Shown: piece by piece, positions 49,201 to 59,649 of the stretch
Numbering within the stretch: the stretch's first letter is position 1
Layout: every line of letters starts with the position of its first letter
Source: Paragonimus skrjabini miyazakii
Taxonomy: Eukaryota > Platyhelminthes > Trematoda > Plagiorchiida > Troglotrematidae
Length of the DNA stretch: 64,000 nucleotides
Assembly: GCA_014338405.1 (NCBI GenBank)
Contig: JTDE01002929.1
Span: 27,391-91,390 of the forward strand
Reading direction: 5' to 3'
Notes under the pieces: model-generated
The model's input: the letters and a program-made list of their open reading frames with translations, nothing else
What the model was told of the DNA's origin: nothing
Database searches by the model: none
Made by a program: the position numbers and the translations under genes

Positions 49201-52200
49201 CACTGTTGTCCGATATACGCGATCCTTAAGTTTCAGATAGCTTTCTGTCGCCATAAGTGCCTCAGATTAGTAAACACCGCCGTAGCCTCTAAAATATGCG
49301 CCTCTATTTCATTCCCTACACTTCCGCTGCCACCGCTGACGCAGCTTTCCAGGTATACAAACCGGCCAACAACCTCCACGACTTCATTATCTAACGTTAA
49401 ACCTACGTAATCACAGCAATATTGCAGAAGCACTTTGCATCTTGGGGCTGCAAAGCGCATTCCGAAGTACTTAGCAAAACGTGAAATTGCGTTTAGCGTT
49501 GTTTGTGCCGCTTGAAAGTTGTCAAACAGTAACACCTTGTCGTTAACATAATCAAGATCAGTCAGTTTTTACCAAGGCATGAGGTCCACCTCAGCATCGT
49601 GTGAGTGTTGTAGACAATCTTCCACTATTTCGTCTATGACGAAATGGAACAAAAAGAGTGAAGGGGGACAGCCTTGACGTACACCTCCGCTGGTGCTGAA
49701 ACTGTCGAACAGTTCACCGCAAACCCTAACCTGAGCTGAAATATGAGAATAAAGTGTTCACAGTATGCTCTCATACTTGGTCGGTACAGCCTTACGTTTA
49801 CGCGACTATAAAAGTGCATATCGGTCAGTTGAGTCGAACGCACCCTTATGGTCGAGAAATACGGCAGTAAACATGACGGCGTACCAAAATATCGCACAGT
49901 ATAAATTTGACCAATACATCCCCGTCCAGGTTTAAACTTTGCCTGTTCTTCCCTAACGTTTGCCTCCCGAGCTGCAGTGAGTCAACGATGGATGCAGGAA
50001 CTCTAATAATGTCTGTGGTTTTTGCAAGAGCCCCGAACCCCCTTCTCAAATACCGACTCCCTGGATAAGCATCATTTCGCAGAGAGCCACTGTATTTGGG
50101 TTTCGACTGCGCAACCATATATTGAATGAATTTAATGGGTCAACCTGGTGACCTGTTGTCATGATGGGTCTAGCAACCGGACACTGGATTTCGAGCAGTC
50201 AGTTCAGCAAGTTGAGGCTGGTGCGTCATTAGTTGTTTCAACCATTTTGGGATGTGTTTCACGACTCCTTGAAGTGGTTGTCGATCTATCCTGCCTATGT
50301 AAACGTCACTGCAACTGCAAATGAACTGGTACACAACATGAAAGACAGAAGAGTTTGACGAACTACTTTCGCGATTCCAGAGAACTGGACCTCCGGTGAT
50401 TCGAAATGAGCACGCCTGCGAAGATGCATACGTTCGGGCCAGAACAGACTTTATGTTGTGCTTTATGTCGTTGATTAGGTGGTCACGTCTGAATGACAAG
50501 GAAAAGAAAACATCCTTCTTTTGAGTCGTAAGTATGGGCTTAGTGCTCTTCTTCATCATATTTTGTGTCTGGACGGATTCATCGGGGTATTCATTTGCTA
50601 GTAAGGTTTGTTTCAACAACTCCTATTCCATTTGCAGTGTATCAGGGGTGCAAATACGCCTGGCTCTATGAAACAGTATTTTAACCAAACCCCGTTTGTA
50701 CGCAATAGGAGCAAAGCTGGAAGACTGAGGATATTGACCACCCCATGTTGCTTTGCGGTGAACTCAGCGCTGTAACGTGCCATCCGCACGTTTAGTAATA
50801 AACATACAAACAGTTAAACTGTTGTTCGATTCAACTTCGTGGGGTAAAGATAGGTTGAGGTGAATATTATTACGGAGATTGAAAAACAAATCGAAATGGG
50901 CAACATCATTAAAAACCAAAATATCATCAGCGTATAGTCTGTATAATGACGACTTAGCTATATAATCTAGGACTTGCCGCTCAATCATTCCTAAGATGTC
51001 CACTAGTGTTGGGTCTAACGGACTGCTTATAGCAACACTGTCTATCAGTTCGTAAGGAAGTCCGTCAAAATCGAAAAGAAGGTTTTCTGTACAAATTAAA
51101 ATAAGGTCTTTGGGGTATTCAAGTGGAACACCTATATCACAGTTCTGATTAGAGATAAAATCACATTTAAAAAACTCAACTGTTTCACGAGGGCGAATAT
51201 TCGTAAGAAAGGGAATTAACATCCACGGAGTGTAATACTTGAGTACTCACCGAAGTGTTTTCTATGAGTTCAGCTAGTTCAAAGGAGTCCTCCAAGAAAT
51301 CAAAGGGGATAAAACTTTGCGGATGCGATCCAAAATGTCCACTAGCCAACGAGCAACTTTACTTTAAGTAGAAATGTTCATGCACAAGATTGGGCGTAGA
51401 GGTGCACCATCCTTGTGTATTTTTAGAACACCTCTCATTCGGCGGTGTTTCCGTGTCAATTGGTTTCAACTGTCTTTACTGAGCTCCAGGTAAGTGTCGA
51501 CATAACAGTATCTGAAAAAACCTTGCAACTAACTTGCATTCCCAACAATATGTTATTTTTGGTCGTCTCGTTCACTTTGAACTTTCGCTGGCCTTCCAAA
51601 ATGGTGTTCTTTCTCCCTATATACCCATTCTTGGTCATAACAAAAACATCTGAGCCAGTATTCGGTTTAAGGAATACTAAGTGTTGTATGTCTTATGTCC
51701 TGCATGACCCGATCGTATTCCTGGGTGTCGACAAAAACTGGTTGGAAACATACACCAATTTTGCATGGAACGAGCCTCTAATCATAAAATGTGGACGACT
51801 GTACACTGGAATGGGAAAAAATATCCGAAACTACAATGACTCGGATGTTAATAACAGTCCTCGTTCCGTCTGCCGGTGACCACAGCTAAGCTAGTTAAGA
51901 ATGCACTTAATGAATGAGCCAGTGGTCAAGGTTCTGCGGATGCCACCGGTACTAGGCTTTTGCTGCTAGTACAAATTCTCGCTGTTACGCCTGCGTAGTC
52001 GTTTGCAGACCAACCAGTTCGAGTATACCGTCAATTTACTCAGCCTGACGTTACTGCTGCATGACGTTTTGTCTATCTTCCTGTCAGTGTTGTTTTTGCA
52101 GCCAGGTAAATTATCAATAGGCGTGGGTGAAGCACTTTCATACGATCGTTACCGAGGCAAAGAACAAGTGATCTATCCGGCCAGCGGTCTTTAGAAGGGA

Positions 52201-55198
52201 GTAACTTTGTTCAGCGAGATATTACAAGCGGGGAATATTGCATCGAACATGGGCTTACATTAAACGGAACATGTGGCCTAGAACAGATAAACCCCAGAGA
52301 TTGCGAGCCTAACATGCACACACACACACACACACACGCATTGCGGCTAAATCAACTATCGATGGGCGAAAGCTCACAACAGTAACATCAACAGAAGGAG
52401 ATCAGAACATGCCTTAGATATAGCGTTACAAGTGGCGCGTGCCACAAAACTATAGGAGAGTAAAAACTCAGTGATAACAGAGTGAATAATTAATGACTGT
52501 AGAATGGGAGACTTAGGATCGCCAAAAACGACCTTCACAGAGGTATCACAGTAACAAAGATTCTGGGTGTCATTCGGGTCCCAATCATTTGGTTGAAAAC
52601 ACCCACTGTATATGATCTACATGCTCTAAACCTAGGTCATAAACAGGTCATCAGAATATCATTTTACTCCAACCGAAAACAAATAGAGGTTGGCGTGGTA
52701 TACATAAAATTTGTCTAAGCCAGCAGTACCTATGAAAAGAATCTAACACACCAAAAGTCAGCGGCGTATATCCGTCCTACAAACGTACGGACGGACCTTG
52801 TTATGGCCAACATAATCTTTCCATCACAAACCCAAAAGATCCGGAGACACATGTTTACTGTAGTTGCATGGGGAAGAAAAACCTCTTGTACTCAACAGAT
52901 GAAGTCTAAGTTTGATTCAACCAAATAGCAATATGTAATTAACTTGGGCGGCTGAGGGCCCATCAGCTTCATCTTCGACTAGAATTGTCAGGACAGGCAC
53001 GCAAGATGTACATTAGGAACTCGAAGCAACAACTGCCGCCAAGCACGCCTGAAGCTGAGGATAGCGAGCGACAGTTGTAAAAAAAAGCAATTGGTTTCGT
53101 GTTCAATGCTACTCGGAGCAACATCTAATCGCTCGCTGAAACAACGACCTTTCAGATGCCATTCAAGACAGACTCATGACACATTGCTGAGGTGACGAGG
53201 TCAGATCACGAAGTAGAGGTCACCTGTTCACAAGCAGATTAGGACGTGTGTGGCCTGGTGGTAGATCACACGACAGCGTTGGAAACTTCGCTCTGAAAAC
53301 GCGGTATTTGACTCGACAAATCTCACTCGGAAGATAGAATTGAGTTACGAAGGATGGTAAATACATGGAAAACAAAACGCAGCCGTTCATAAACAAGAAA
53401 TTGACGGGTAAAATTGAGGAGAAAAGTAGAGGGTAATATAAGAACAAAAGAGGTCACAGGTTAACATGCCTTAATCTCGGTGCATGTTCCGACCACGAGA
53501 TATCCAACGAACAGTTCGACGCAGCGACACAAAAAAATGGACGCCGGTGATACCGGGAGTCTGTAACCGACCGAAGTTCGAGGAGAGGAACGGAATGAGA
53601 ACGCTTACTCTCCCGTGTACAATTCTTACCTCAACCGGCTTACAGGAGTGAGAGGCCCCAACAGTTTCTCTGGTACACTGGCCTCTTCTTGACACTCTTT
53701 CCGAGCACATTCTAACACATCCAGACCATACGTCAGACCACCGGCAGCCTATAAGAAAAAAATGGAAACCATAAAGGACAATAAACGTACTTGGAAACTG
53801 ACAGAAAGGAAAATAGTTGACAACCATGACGTGTGTATCTAAACACGTGAGCTTATCCACGCAGCATGAACATTGGGCTGCACAGTACATTGTCAAGAAC
53901 AGCAGTATTCGCAGGGAAAACGGTTTGGTAATCAGGAAAGAAAATGGGCAGAGTAGTGTTCAAATGCAAATTACTTGACAAGACTGTGCAACAAAACCGT
54001 CTTATCGATCTCCCTGATCATCAGAACTCAGCTTTCTGGTACTTAATGATAACTACATGTGTAGTGAGAGATAGCGACTGTACCGTTGATATTTTGGAAC
54101 GTCGGCTAACATGCACATTCATCAGTCTTTCACGCACACCTTTGTTACAGCGCTAGTAACCGATGCCAAAAGGCTCACCATAACCCAAAACACCACCACG
54201 TCCTTGCACCATAGAGAAACATACCATATTGTCAAGCATCCCCGGCCATGTGGGCTTGTTCAAAGCGCGCACCCCCAGCCACATCATCACACGTGATGGA
54301 TCTGTTTGAGATAGCACGTGCCGATGGTACATGGCGTTCGCGACCTGCGAATCTGGTTGCTCGCAGTTTGTGTTGTCCGATGGTCGAACAAAAAAACCAT
54401 TCACGTGACAACCATAACGAGTGATGCCCAACAAGGCTGAGGCAGAGCGCTCGATAGTAAACAGCGTTTTGGAGCGATTATGTACGTAGACCCCGTAGTC
54501 CTAGATAGAGAGCAAAAAATTGGACAGTCAGCAACAAGTAATTCGGCATCAAAGCATTGAAATAAAATAATACCAACGGCCATGATTTCGTTGGTTCTTG
54601 ATTTCCATGCATACGACCGGACTTGACATTGTCGGAACTCAACCAGTAGAGGCTATGGGCCAACCGGATCCAGAAATGCGACGACCTACGTGGAACGAAC
54701 TGAAGAACTTACCCACTCGGTCGCAGGTCCAATGAGCTTTATTGGTGGTGGTGGAATTAAGATCATTGTTGTTACCTTGTAACATCGTTTGTATTGGCTA
54801 CGGCCAATGACCAAATCAGAGAGAAAACTACGGCAACAAACGAAATTCCACTGAAATTCGCTTTGTGATGCGTGAGGAACATTCTACTCGAGGAGGCTTA
54901 AAAACGAAACGGCTTTAACTTGTCGCGCAGCCGATGCTTACCTCGTTTCTCCAGCCCTTCAGTGCCCGAATGGTCCCGGACGCCCGGAGATCTTGCATTG
55001 CGATTCGCACAGCTGATGTGCGTTCGTTAGGTGTTCGAAGCGAAGAATGCAGAGTGACACACGATTCGCCGCTTACTGGGTCCGTAACGCGCACAAACAC
55101 GGTCGGGTAGGACAACAATGATGGTAATACATCCGGACGAATCAGACCGATGAAGTAGCCATCCAAAATGAATTTACAGCATGAGGCGCGAGAAGAAC
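40161..55198 (-). CDS. Nudix hydrolase with N-terminal DUF4743-type domain (gene span, five exons)
   Basis: Five minus-strand exons join in frame: 55198-54942, 54500-54225, 53748-53630, 47102-46970 and 40251-40161. Together they give about 292 residues, close to the ~320-360 usual for this family. Domain order matches plant NUDT24 and yeast YJR142W-type proteins: a DUF4743-like N-terminus (FILDGYFIGLIRPDV, TPNERTSAVR, GWRNE), LFTIERSASALLG, NKPTWPGMLDNM, the Nudix box (GGLTYGLDV...KECQEEASVP) and a C-terminal FKANSAMVVLDFLYRHKFIDA. Such enzymes hydrolyse nucleoside-diphosphate-linked compounds. The substrate here is unknown, and relatives act on oxidised thiamine diphosphate. Every junction has GT-AG ends and compatible phase. 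The first exon (must end in phase 1) and last exon (begins phase 1) were not found. No coding lesion was seen. Confidence 0.88.
41290..41700 (+). repeat. Interspersed repeat with tRNA-like segment, copy 2
   Basis: Diverged copy of the 37985-38440 repeat, same orientation. The tRNA-like part (about 41605-41665) is more degraded. It lies within the 6.7-kb intron of the Nudix gene. Confidence 0.5.
41701..43299. other. Intronic stretch, no gene recognised
   Basis: Short open frames only. It sits inside the long Nudix intron, 3' of PLE E on the minus strand. Confidence 0.35.
43306..44810 (-). mobile_element. Penelope-like element E, nearly intact RT and GIY-YIG
   Basis: On the minus strand a 260-codon RT frame (44798-44016) has QLYGLPKTHKQGMPLRPIL, DVQSLFTNVPL, GVAMGSPLGPLL and the catalytic YRRYVDDTLV. 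It continues after a frameshift near 44020 with KYKRGVVRTLF and the thumb (44019-43678). After an in-frame TGA (43680-43678) comes the GIY-YIG domain, with CIYQFSCNCGESYIGRTDRS and RMKEHVPKWV (about 43660-43306). It is 5'-truncated at about 44800, losing the RPDKG region. It is the best preserved PLE here, with only three lesions visible, and lies in the sense orientation inside a Nudix intron. Confidence 0.88.
44811..46479. other. Intronic stretch, no gene recognised
   Basis: The minus strand at 45266-45430 has a good acceptor (TCTTTCTGTTTCAG) followed by open sequence in more than one frame, but no family match. Nothing else was seen. Confidence 0.3.
46480..46575 (-). CDS. Possible terminal exon inside the Nudix intron
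   Basis: The acceptor TTATCGCAATTCAG is followed by 31 codons (PPHSYEEIIERLDGWMVDKW, then RERLAKNGEKQ) and a TAA. The peptide is strongly amphipathic and coding-like. It starts in phase 0, so it could be an alternative last exon spliced to the Nudix exon ending at 46970, or belong to an unidentified gene nested in the intron. It does not match the family's usual C-terminus, which is at 40161-40251. I do not recognise it. Confidence 0.3.
   Translation of the reverse strand, partial: PPHSYEEIIERLDGWMVDKWRERLAKNGEKQ
46970..47102 (-). CDS. Nudix hydrolase exon after the Nudix box
   Basis: The acceptor TTGCTTTACCACAG is followed by a single base that completes the Ser codon split at 53630. The exon then reads YIFEDDRGVCPQVEYCFDLE, LPNDFVPTSADGEVDNF and QLVSISQ, ending in phase 0 at a GTGAGA donor. 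The FDLELP...DGEV pattern is typical of the segment that follows the Nudix box in this family. Confidence 0.9.
47535..47870 (-). mobile_element. RTE-type LINE 3' end fragment (second family)
   Basis: It carries the same 3' tail and C-terminal coding remnant as 7737-8180, with CRLPGWSPRDHSN on the minus strand and an ATG run seen as ATCATCATCATGG at about 47538. It is heavily 5'-truncated and lies inside the 6.5-kb Nudix intron. Confidence 0.65.
47871..48436. other. Intronic spacer, no gene recognised
   Basis: Nothing recognised between the two LINE tails. Confidence 0.35.
48437..50100 (-). mobile_element. RTE-type LINE, RT to 3' tail
   Basis: On the minus strand, RT remnants (about 50080-49550) lead into a 100-codon frame (49535-49233, NFQAAQTTLNAISRFAKYFG) and, after a frame break, the C-terminal domain (49254-48892, VFDHRCLCSIVRIG). 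A 3' tail ends in CATCATCACCACAG-type sequence at about 48446. From 49783 to 48554 it is nearly identical to 60169-61398 in inverted orientation, including a stop codon and the frame break. Upstream of 49783 the two copies diverge, and the last part of the 3' tail also differs. It is non-functional and lies within the Nudix intron. Confidence 0.85.
48554..49783 (-). repeat. Left arm of second long inverted repeat
   Basis: Partner of 60169-61398. It lies in the Nudix intron, about 10.4 kb from its partner. The arms are internal segments of two LINE copies rather than whole elements. Confidence 0.85.
50165..51440 (-). mobile_element. Penelope-like element F, decayed
   Basis: On the minus strand, HKDGAPLRPILCMN and ARWLVDIL (about 51420-51330) lead to an RT frame (51222-50764) with LTNIRPRETVEF, a damaged SSPLDP loop and a catalytic LYADDILVF. 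A thumb follows, then a GIY-YIG frame (50619-50170) with FICSCSDVYIGRIDRQ and HIPKWLKQL. Its 3' end abuts the RTE copy at about 50100-50165. Lesions include lost RPDKG and MGSPLGP motifs. It lies within the Nudix intron in the sense orientation. Confidence 0.8.
51441..53629. other. Intronic stretch, no gene recognised
   Basis: The plus-strand open frame 51445-51879 (144 codons) has no motif I know and lies inside the minus-strand intron, so I leave it unassigned. A CA dinucleotide run is listed separately. Confidence 0.3.
52317..52337 (+). repeat. (CA)n microsatellite
   Basis: About ten uninterrupted CA units in the Nudix intron. Confidence 0.95.
53630..53748 (-). CDS. Nudix hydrolase exon carrying the Nudix box
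   Basis: The acceptor TTTTTTTCTTATAG precedes AAGGLTYGLDVLECARKECQ, EEASVPEKLLGPL and TPVSRL. The exon ends with two bases of a Ser codon at a GTAAGA donor. The metal-binding KEC-x-EEA core is intact. As in the plant relatives, the Glu at the first conserved position of the classical Nudix box is replaced by a hydrophobic residue, which is a family trait rather than a lesion. Confidence 0.93.
54225..54500 (-). CDS. Nudix hydrolase exon, mid region
   Basis: The acceptor TGCTCTCTATCTAG leads into 92 codons in phase 0. They read DYGVYVHNRSK, LFTIERSASALLGITRYG and HVNGFFVR, a polar insert, then MMWLGVRALNKPTWPGMLDN and M, ending at a GTATGT donor. The IERSA...G...VNG and KPTWPG...DNM patterns are diagnostic of this Nudix subfamily. 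The intron to the next exon is 476 bp. Confidence 0.92.
54942..55198 (-). CDS. Nudix hydrolase exon, DUF4743-type domain
   Basis: The acceptor TCTAATTTCACAG precedes a phase-1 exon reading CCKFILDGYFIGLIRPDVL, PSLLSYPTVFVRV, TLHSSLRTPNERTSAVR and LKGWRNE. It ends in phase 0 at a GTAAGC donor. This matches the N-terminal domain of NUDT24-like proteins. The preceding exon with the initiator Met was not found upstream. Confidence 0.9.
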
Positions 55199-58100
55199 CT
55201 GTGAAATTAGACAGTTTTACGCATATAGCAACAGTGAAAGGACTGTCCAAGGAAAAACAGTGTCACTAATGATAAACATTAAAACATACACAATAACACT
55301 GAAGGACTTGAGGCAACAGAACTTAAACGCAAAACCACTATAGAGCAACCACAGTAGCTCCATGGTGTCTAACTCCAGAAAATCCTTAAAGCCTAACTGT
55401 TGTTCTGAGAATGAAACGATTAGTTAAGAGATATCTCAACTAGTAACTAGAAGAGTAGCCGACATTAAATCAAACAGAAAAGGAAAGAATGAGGAGGAAC
55501 ATACAATTCTACAATCACAAGGTGTCGGTTGTCATGTGAAATACCGGGTCAAGGTTGGGTCAACATCTTGACCACTGGGGTAAGATGAGAAGGGGTTAAT
55601 AGATGGTACAGCAAAAAACCAACAGTAATCGGTAGCATAGGAAGTGTAGATCGCGTTCACGTTCAGAGAAGAGTACTTCGTGACATACGTAGTAGTTGGC
55701 TTAGTAAATCGCGACAGACTGCAAGTCAGAGGAATTAATGACGTAAATGCGACGGTTTTCTTGATAAGCTAAGTGCGAACAAACGTCGTTCTGTATGTAG
55801 TTGAATACCCTATGAGAGTTTGTGGTTACTCGTTGTTTGCAACGTTTATGCACCCAGGTGGACTGGAACAGCAGGGAGTTCGCGCACTAGATCCTATTCT
55901 CCTCGTCTGTTATGTCTATGCGGTAGCAAACCGTCAAAATCGATTGCACTGGCGTTGTTGACGATGGTGGTTATGTTACTGAGGAAACATTCAAGAGGGC
56001 CGAGGCATCAGCCCAAAACAATTAGATAAAGTGCGTCGTGGAAATAAAAGGAAAACAGGAAAACATCGTGGGTTAATTGGAGGCCTGAGGGTCATAATTA
56101 AAACAGGTTCACATTTTATATACCGACAATACGCAGAAGGTGAAGCAGATATCAAAATCATCAGATACACTTAAAACCGTCAACCTCAATGAACGTTTCG
56201 CGTGAAACAGTGATCAAAAAAAGGCCATCAGCCATGTCGTGTTTAAGGTAATCGTTTGGGCGACGAAAAGGAAAACGATGTGACGCAACTGCAACATGTA
56301 CACAATAAGTAGTTTGAAGATGACGCAACAAAACTGAAGTGATGCGGGTCGAAGGTCATGACAGGTATTGAGATGAACGGATCGGTCTGATTTGCACAGA
56401 AGTGGCGTTTTCTGAGTAACACTACCCAAACTGAATGCGAAAGTATTAGAATAAAAGTGAATACAGAATCTGCAATAATGAGCGTATCAGAAGTAACGAC
56501 GCGACAGGCAATTGATTTCAATAATTCATTCTCAAGCTAACATAATTCCTGAGTTTCCAGTAAAACGCGTCATGAGACGAAATGCAAAACCCGTTAAGTG
56601 GTCGTTAGCATGTAACATTGTGAACTGTCACTAAAACCTAAAAAAAGTGGCTAGACTTGGCATAAAAAATCAGCGGCTGATATGTGACACTGTTTGGATC
56701 AAATGTCTGCGTGGGGTAACGACTGACTGATCTGCAGCCATGGAGGTTGCAAGGACTGGAGAAATTTCTTGTGGCAGCGAAAGCTGGGGTTACGTAACCA
56801 GATTTCAATTGATTTAGTGACCACCAGAATGCGCTGGCGGGTAATTTTAAATTGACTGGTAACAAATCAGCAGACGACTTAGAATGCTTTGACGATAGCC
56901 ACGCGACCGGCGGTAACGATGAGACGTGCGGCAAGGGCGCAGGTGAGTGGATCTCAACAACTAGCCCAACCCCATGGGCGTTGCCGTAAATCAGTATTAC
57001 CAGGGTGCCGCTGCAAAGATGCATTTAAATGGTCAGTGGATGTGACGGTTAAATCTTTTCGCTGCAGTATCCCCCCTAAGTGGAATTTGCGCAGGCACTG
57101 ATTTAAAAAATGGGAAGTCTTGTTTGATTTACCTACTGAAATGAAACGAACAGATAAAGAATAGTTGATAACTCATCTCCTGATTTTACAACGACAAATA
57201 CGTCGTTAGCATACCGGCAGGCCAAGTGCAACTTCCAAATCATAGTATGGAATTGGGACCCAGTTTGCCAATAAACATATCTGATAGCTTGTCTAAGGAG
57301 ATTCCATTGATACCCTACTAGGCTGTCGGCGTGACCTGCAGTTGAACATGAGGTAAACACTCAGAGTAGGCCGTAGAAGCATCTCCTTAACTCTGAGTTC
57401 TGTGGGATAATTTTTCTGACTATTACATTTGATCACAAATAATTGATTGCCCTTGCAAACGAGACGTTTGTGAACAGTGAGGTTGCATAGAGAAGCTCAG
57501 GTGCTAACGTTAAACAGTTTTACCGCTCATAGAACCAAGACGTCACGAAGACGACGTGTAAGCCACATGTGTTAGTAGTTGTTAATCACTTAGCACTATA
57601 GTGATATGGTAAGTTGCGCACATCAAACACCGGTAGTAATGGACAATAACCTTTATAGAGTTTGACAAAAGAGTTGACGTCGGTCGGTGAAGCTGATTGT
57701 ATGGTATGGCCATTTCGCATGAGTCAGCTAGCCCTCTTTGAAAGTTTGCTATCACGTGAAAGCATCAATACCTTGTCAGCATAATTAAAATTTACTTAGA
57801 ACCAACACCCCGACAGCTCTGTCTGGCAAAGTGAGTAGGATGAAGTACTAACGGAAGAATAGATACGAGAAAAGACGCAACAGAAAATAACGGAAAAACG
57901 CAGCAAAAGTGTGTACCAGTTGTCGCATCCTTATCCAATCAATGTAAGATGGATTATGAGGAACTTTGCATGTATATATTAGGATCCAACTAGCGTACTC
58001 TGCAAAATGGAGTACCTGCATTAGTTTAGGTTGGATGGGCGTTGTGAAGAAGAGCCCTTGATCTGTCCAGTGGAGATATATGGGAATCACACTGACTGCA

Positions 58101-58539
58101 TGACGAAGACGCATATATTATGGTTTACACGTGAGGCCCTTTTCAACCAAGTATAGTCTAATCCTCCGTTTCGTTCCGGCAAAAGTCCACCTCATAGGGT
58201 GTATCGCTTTTTCGTTATTTCCATTCACCTTTGAAAGAAGATTACAAACACCCCTACTGTAAGTCTGTAGTAACATTTTTTACAGACTTCGCAAAAAACC
58301 AATTGTGTATCAGTGAGGTGAAGCTTGTAGCTCTTTGATTCCATTGTCCTTTGTGAACTGATCTTCGTAAACCGATATTCACGCTTGACACACTACCACC
58401 TTGGCGTGGTGGCAATGCTTGTGCATTACGTTGATTCGGAGGGATACGTAGACAAGGATTTCGATCTTACCAGAAACAGCCGTCAAAAGGATCAAATGGG
58501 ACCAACGGCCGTAGTAGCAGACGGGAATCCTGGTAACGG
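55199..58539. other. Upstream region of the Nudix gene, no firm feature
   Basis: The missing first Nudix exon should lie here on the minus strand. One candidate (about 57005-56800, minus) follows an acceptor-like CATCTTTGCAG and is open in phase 1 to ASAFWWSLNQLKSG, but its donor is poor and it shows no family match. A short RT-like remnant is listed at 57133-57330. Otherwise nothing is recognised. Confidence 0.3.
57133..57330 (-). mobile_element. Small reverse-transcriptase remnant
   Basis: The minus strand reads LACRYANDVFVVVKSGDELS, resembling the catalytic RYVDD-type motif and following residues of PLE-like RTs, with the first Asp replaced by Asn. No flanking RT motif was recognised. Confidence 0.3.
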
Positions 58540-59545
58540 CAGACTTTGTGACGTCCGCTTGGCAGGTTCTCTAAGGGCCAGCTCTAGACGCAAGACTTTC
58601 AGAAATTTATTCATTGTGTCTGCCTACGCTCCTACTGACTGTATTGATGTCGACGTCAAGGATGCATTTTACTCGGATCTAGTCGCTCTCCTTCGGTTGA
58701 CACGTGGCTCTGATATAGTCGTTCTGGCCGGAGATATGAATGCCCAGGCCGGCCGCCTTGGTGAGGCCAAATCTGGTTTAGGTGGCAAGCTGGGGATAGC
58801 GTCACATCGGTCAGATAATGGTGGGCGATTGTTGCAGCTGTGCGCTGAACATAAGCTATTTTTAGCCAGCACTAGTTTTAGGCATCGTGCACGTCGATAC
58901 TACACTTGGCGCCTTCCTGCTTCGATTCAAGCATGGTCTCAGATAGACCATACAGCTGTTAGTTACAGGTGGCGTGGTTGCATTCACGACTGTCGTTCTT
59001 ATTGGAACACGAATCTGGATTTAGATCATGCATTGGTATGTTGTCGTTTTGTTCTTACTTTTACTGGACAACGACCCCACCAAAAGCAAGGACTGGCAGT
59101 TGAGAAATTGGCTTTGTCATCGGTAAAGCATAAGTACCAAACCAGTTTAGAAAGCAGCCTTAGTGGTGCTCACTCCGAAGATCCTAATAGCTGCTGGACT
59201 CAAATTCTACAGGTTATTTGGAAAGCAGGTACTGTAGCATGCGATACAGGGATACATGGGCTAAACAAACATTGGATTTCAGAGAAACCTCTGGAGTTGT
59301 TAGAAGTCAGACAGAAGGTTCCTCCGGGTAGTTCACATAACAAGTCTAGAAGAGATATCCATAGGAAGTTGAAACGTAGTCTAAAGGCTGATCGTGAGGC
59401 TTGGTTAGTGGAAAAAGTTAAGGAAATGGAGATCGCTTTTGCCTCAGGGAACAGCGGCAAACTCTTCAAACTGATCCGTGCTACTGGTCCCAGGCGACCG
59501 TCTGTCAGTGAAACTAACAGCGAGGCAAATGGCACATTCATCTAA
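58540..59545 (+). pseudogene. RTE endonuclease and linker, truncated
   Basis: The frame is open up to TAA 59543-59545. It contains FIVSAYAPTD, VLAGDMNAQAGRLG (the GDxN site), SQIDHTAVS and NLDLDHALV (the catalytic Asp-His pairs), then the linker WLVEKVKEMEIAFASGNSGK and LIRATGPRRPSVSE. The N-terminal metal-binding Asn and Glu motifs of the endonuclease fold are absent. The open frame extends upstream to 58385, but that part has no similarity to the family and is probably flanking DNA. After the stop the same frame continues with RLERWAKH, so the stop interrupts a once longer protein. Confidence 0.8.
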
Positions 59546-59649
59546 AATAAGTCCAAAAGGTTAGAGCGTTGGGCGAAACACTGAGTCAGTTTCGCTGGCC
59601 TCCAGCTCCTACTGGGTTATTGTCACAAAACTTGTGATGTATCATCCTG

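Noticed and set aside
51445..51879. 144-codon plus-strand frame as a gene
   Set aside because: It lies in the intron of the minus-strand Nudix gene, shows no motif, and its start overlaps the end of PLE F. A GTAAGT inside it may be chance.
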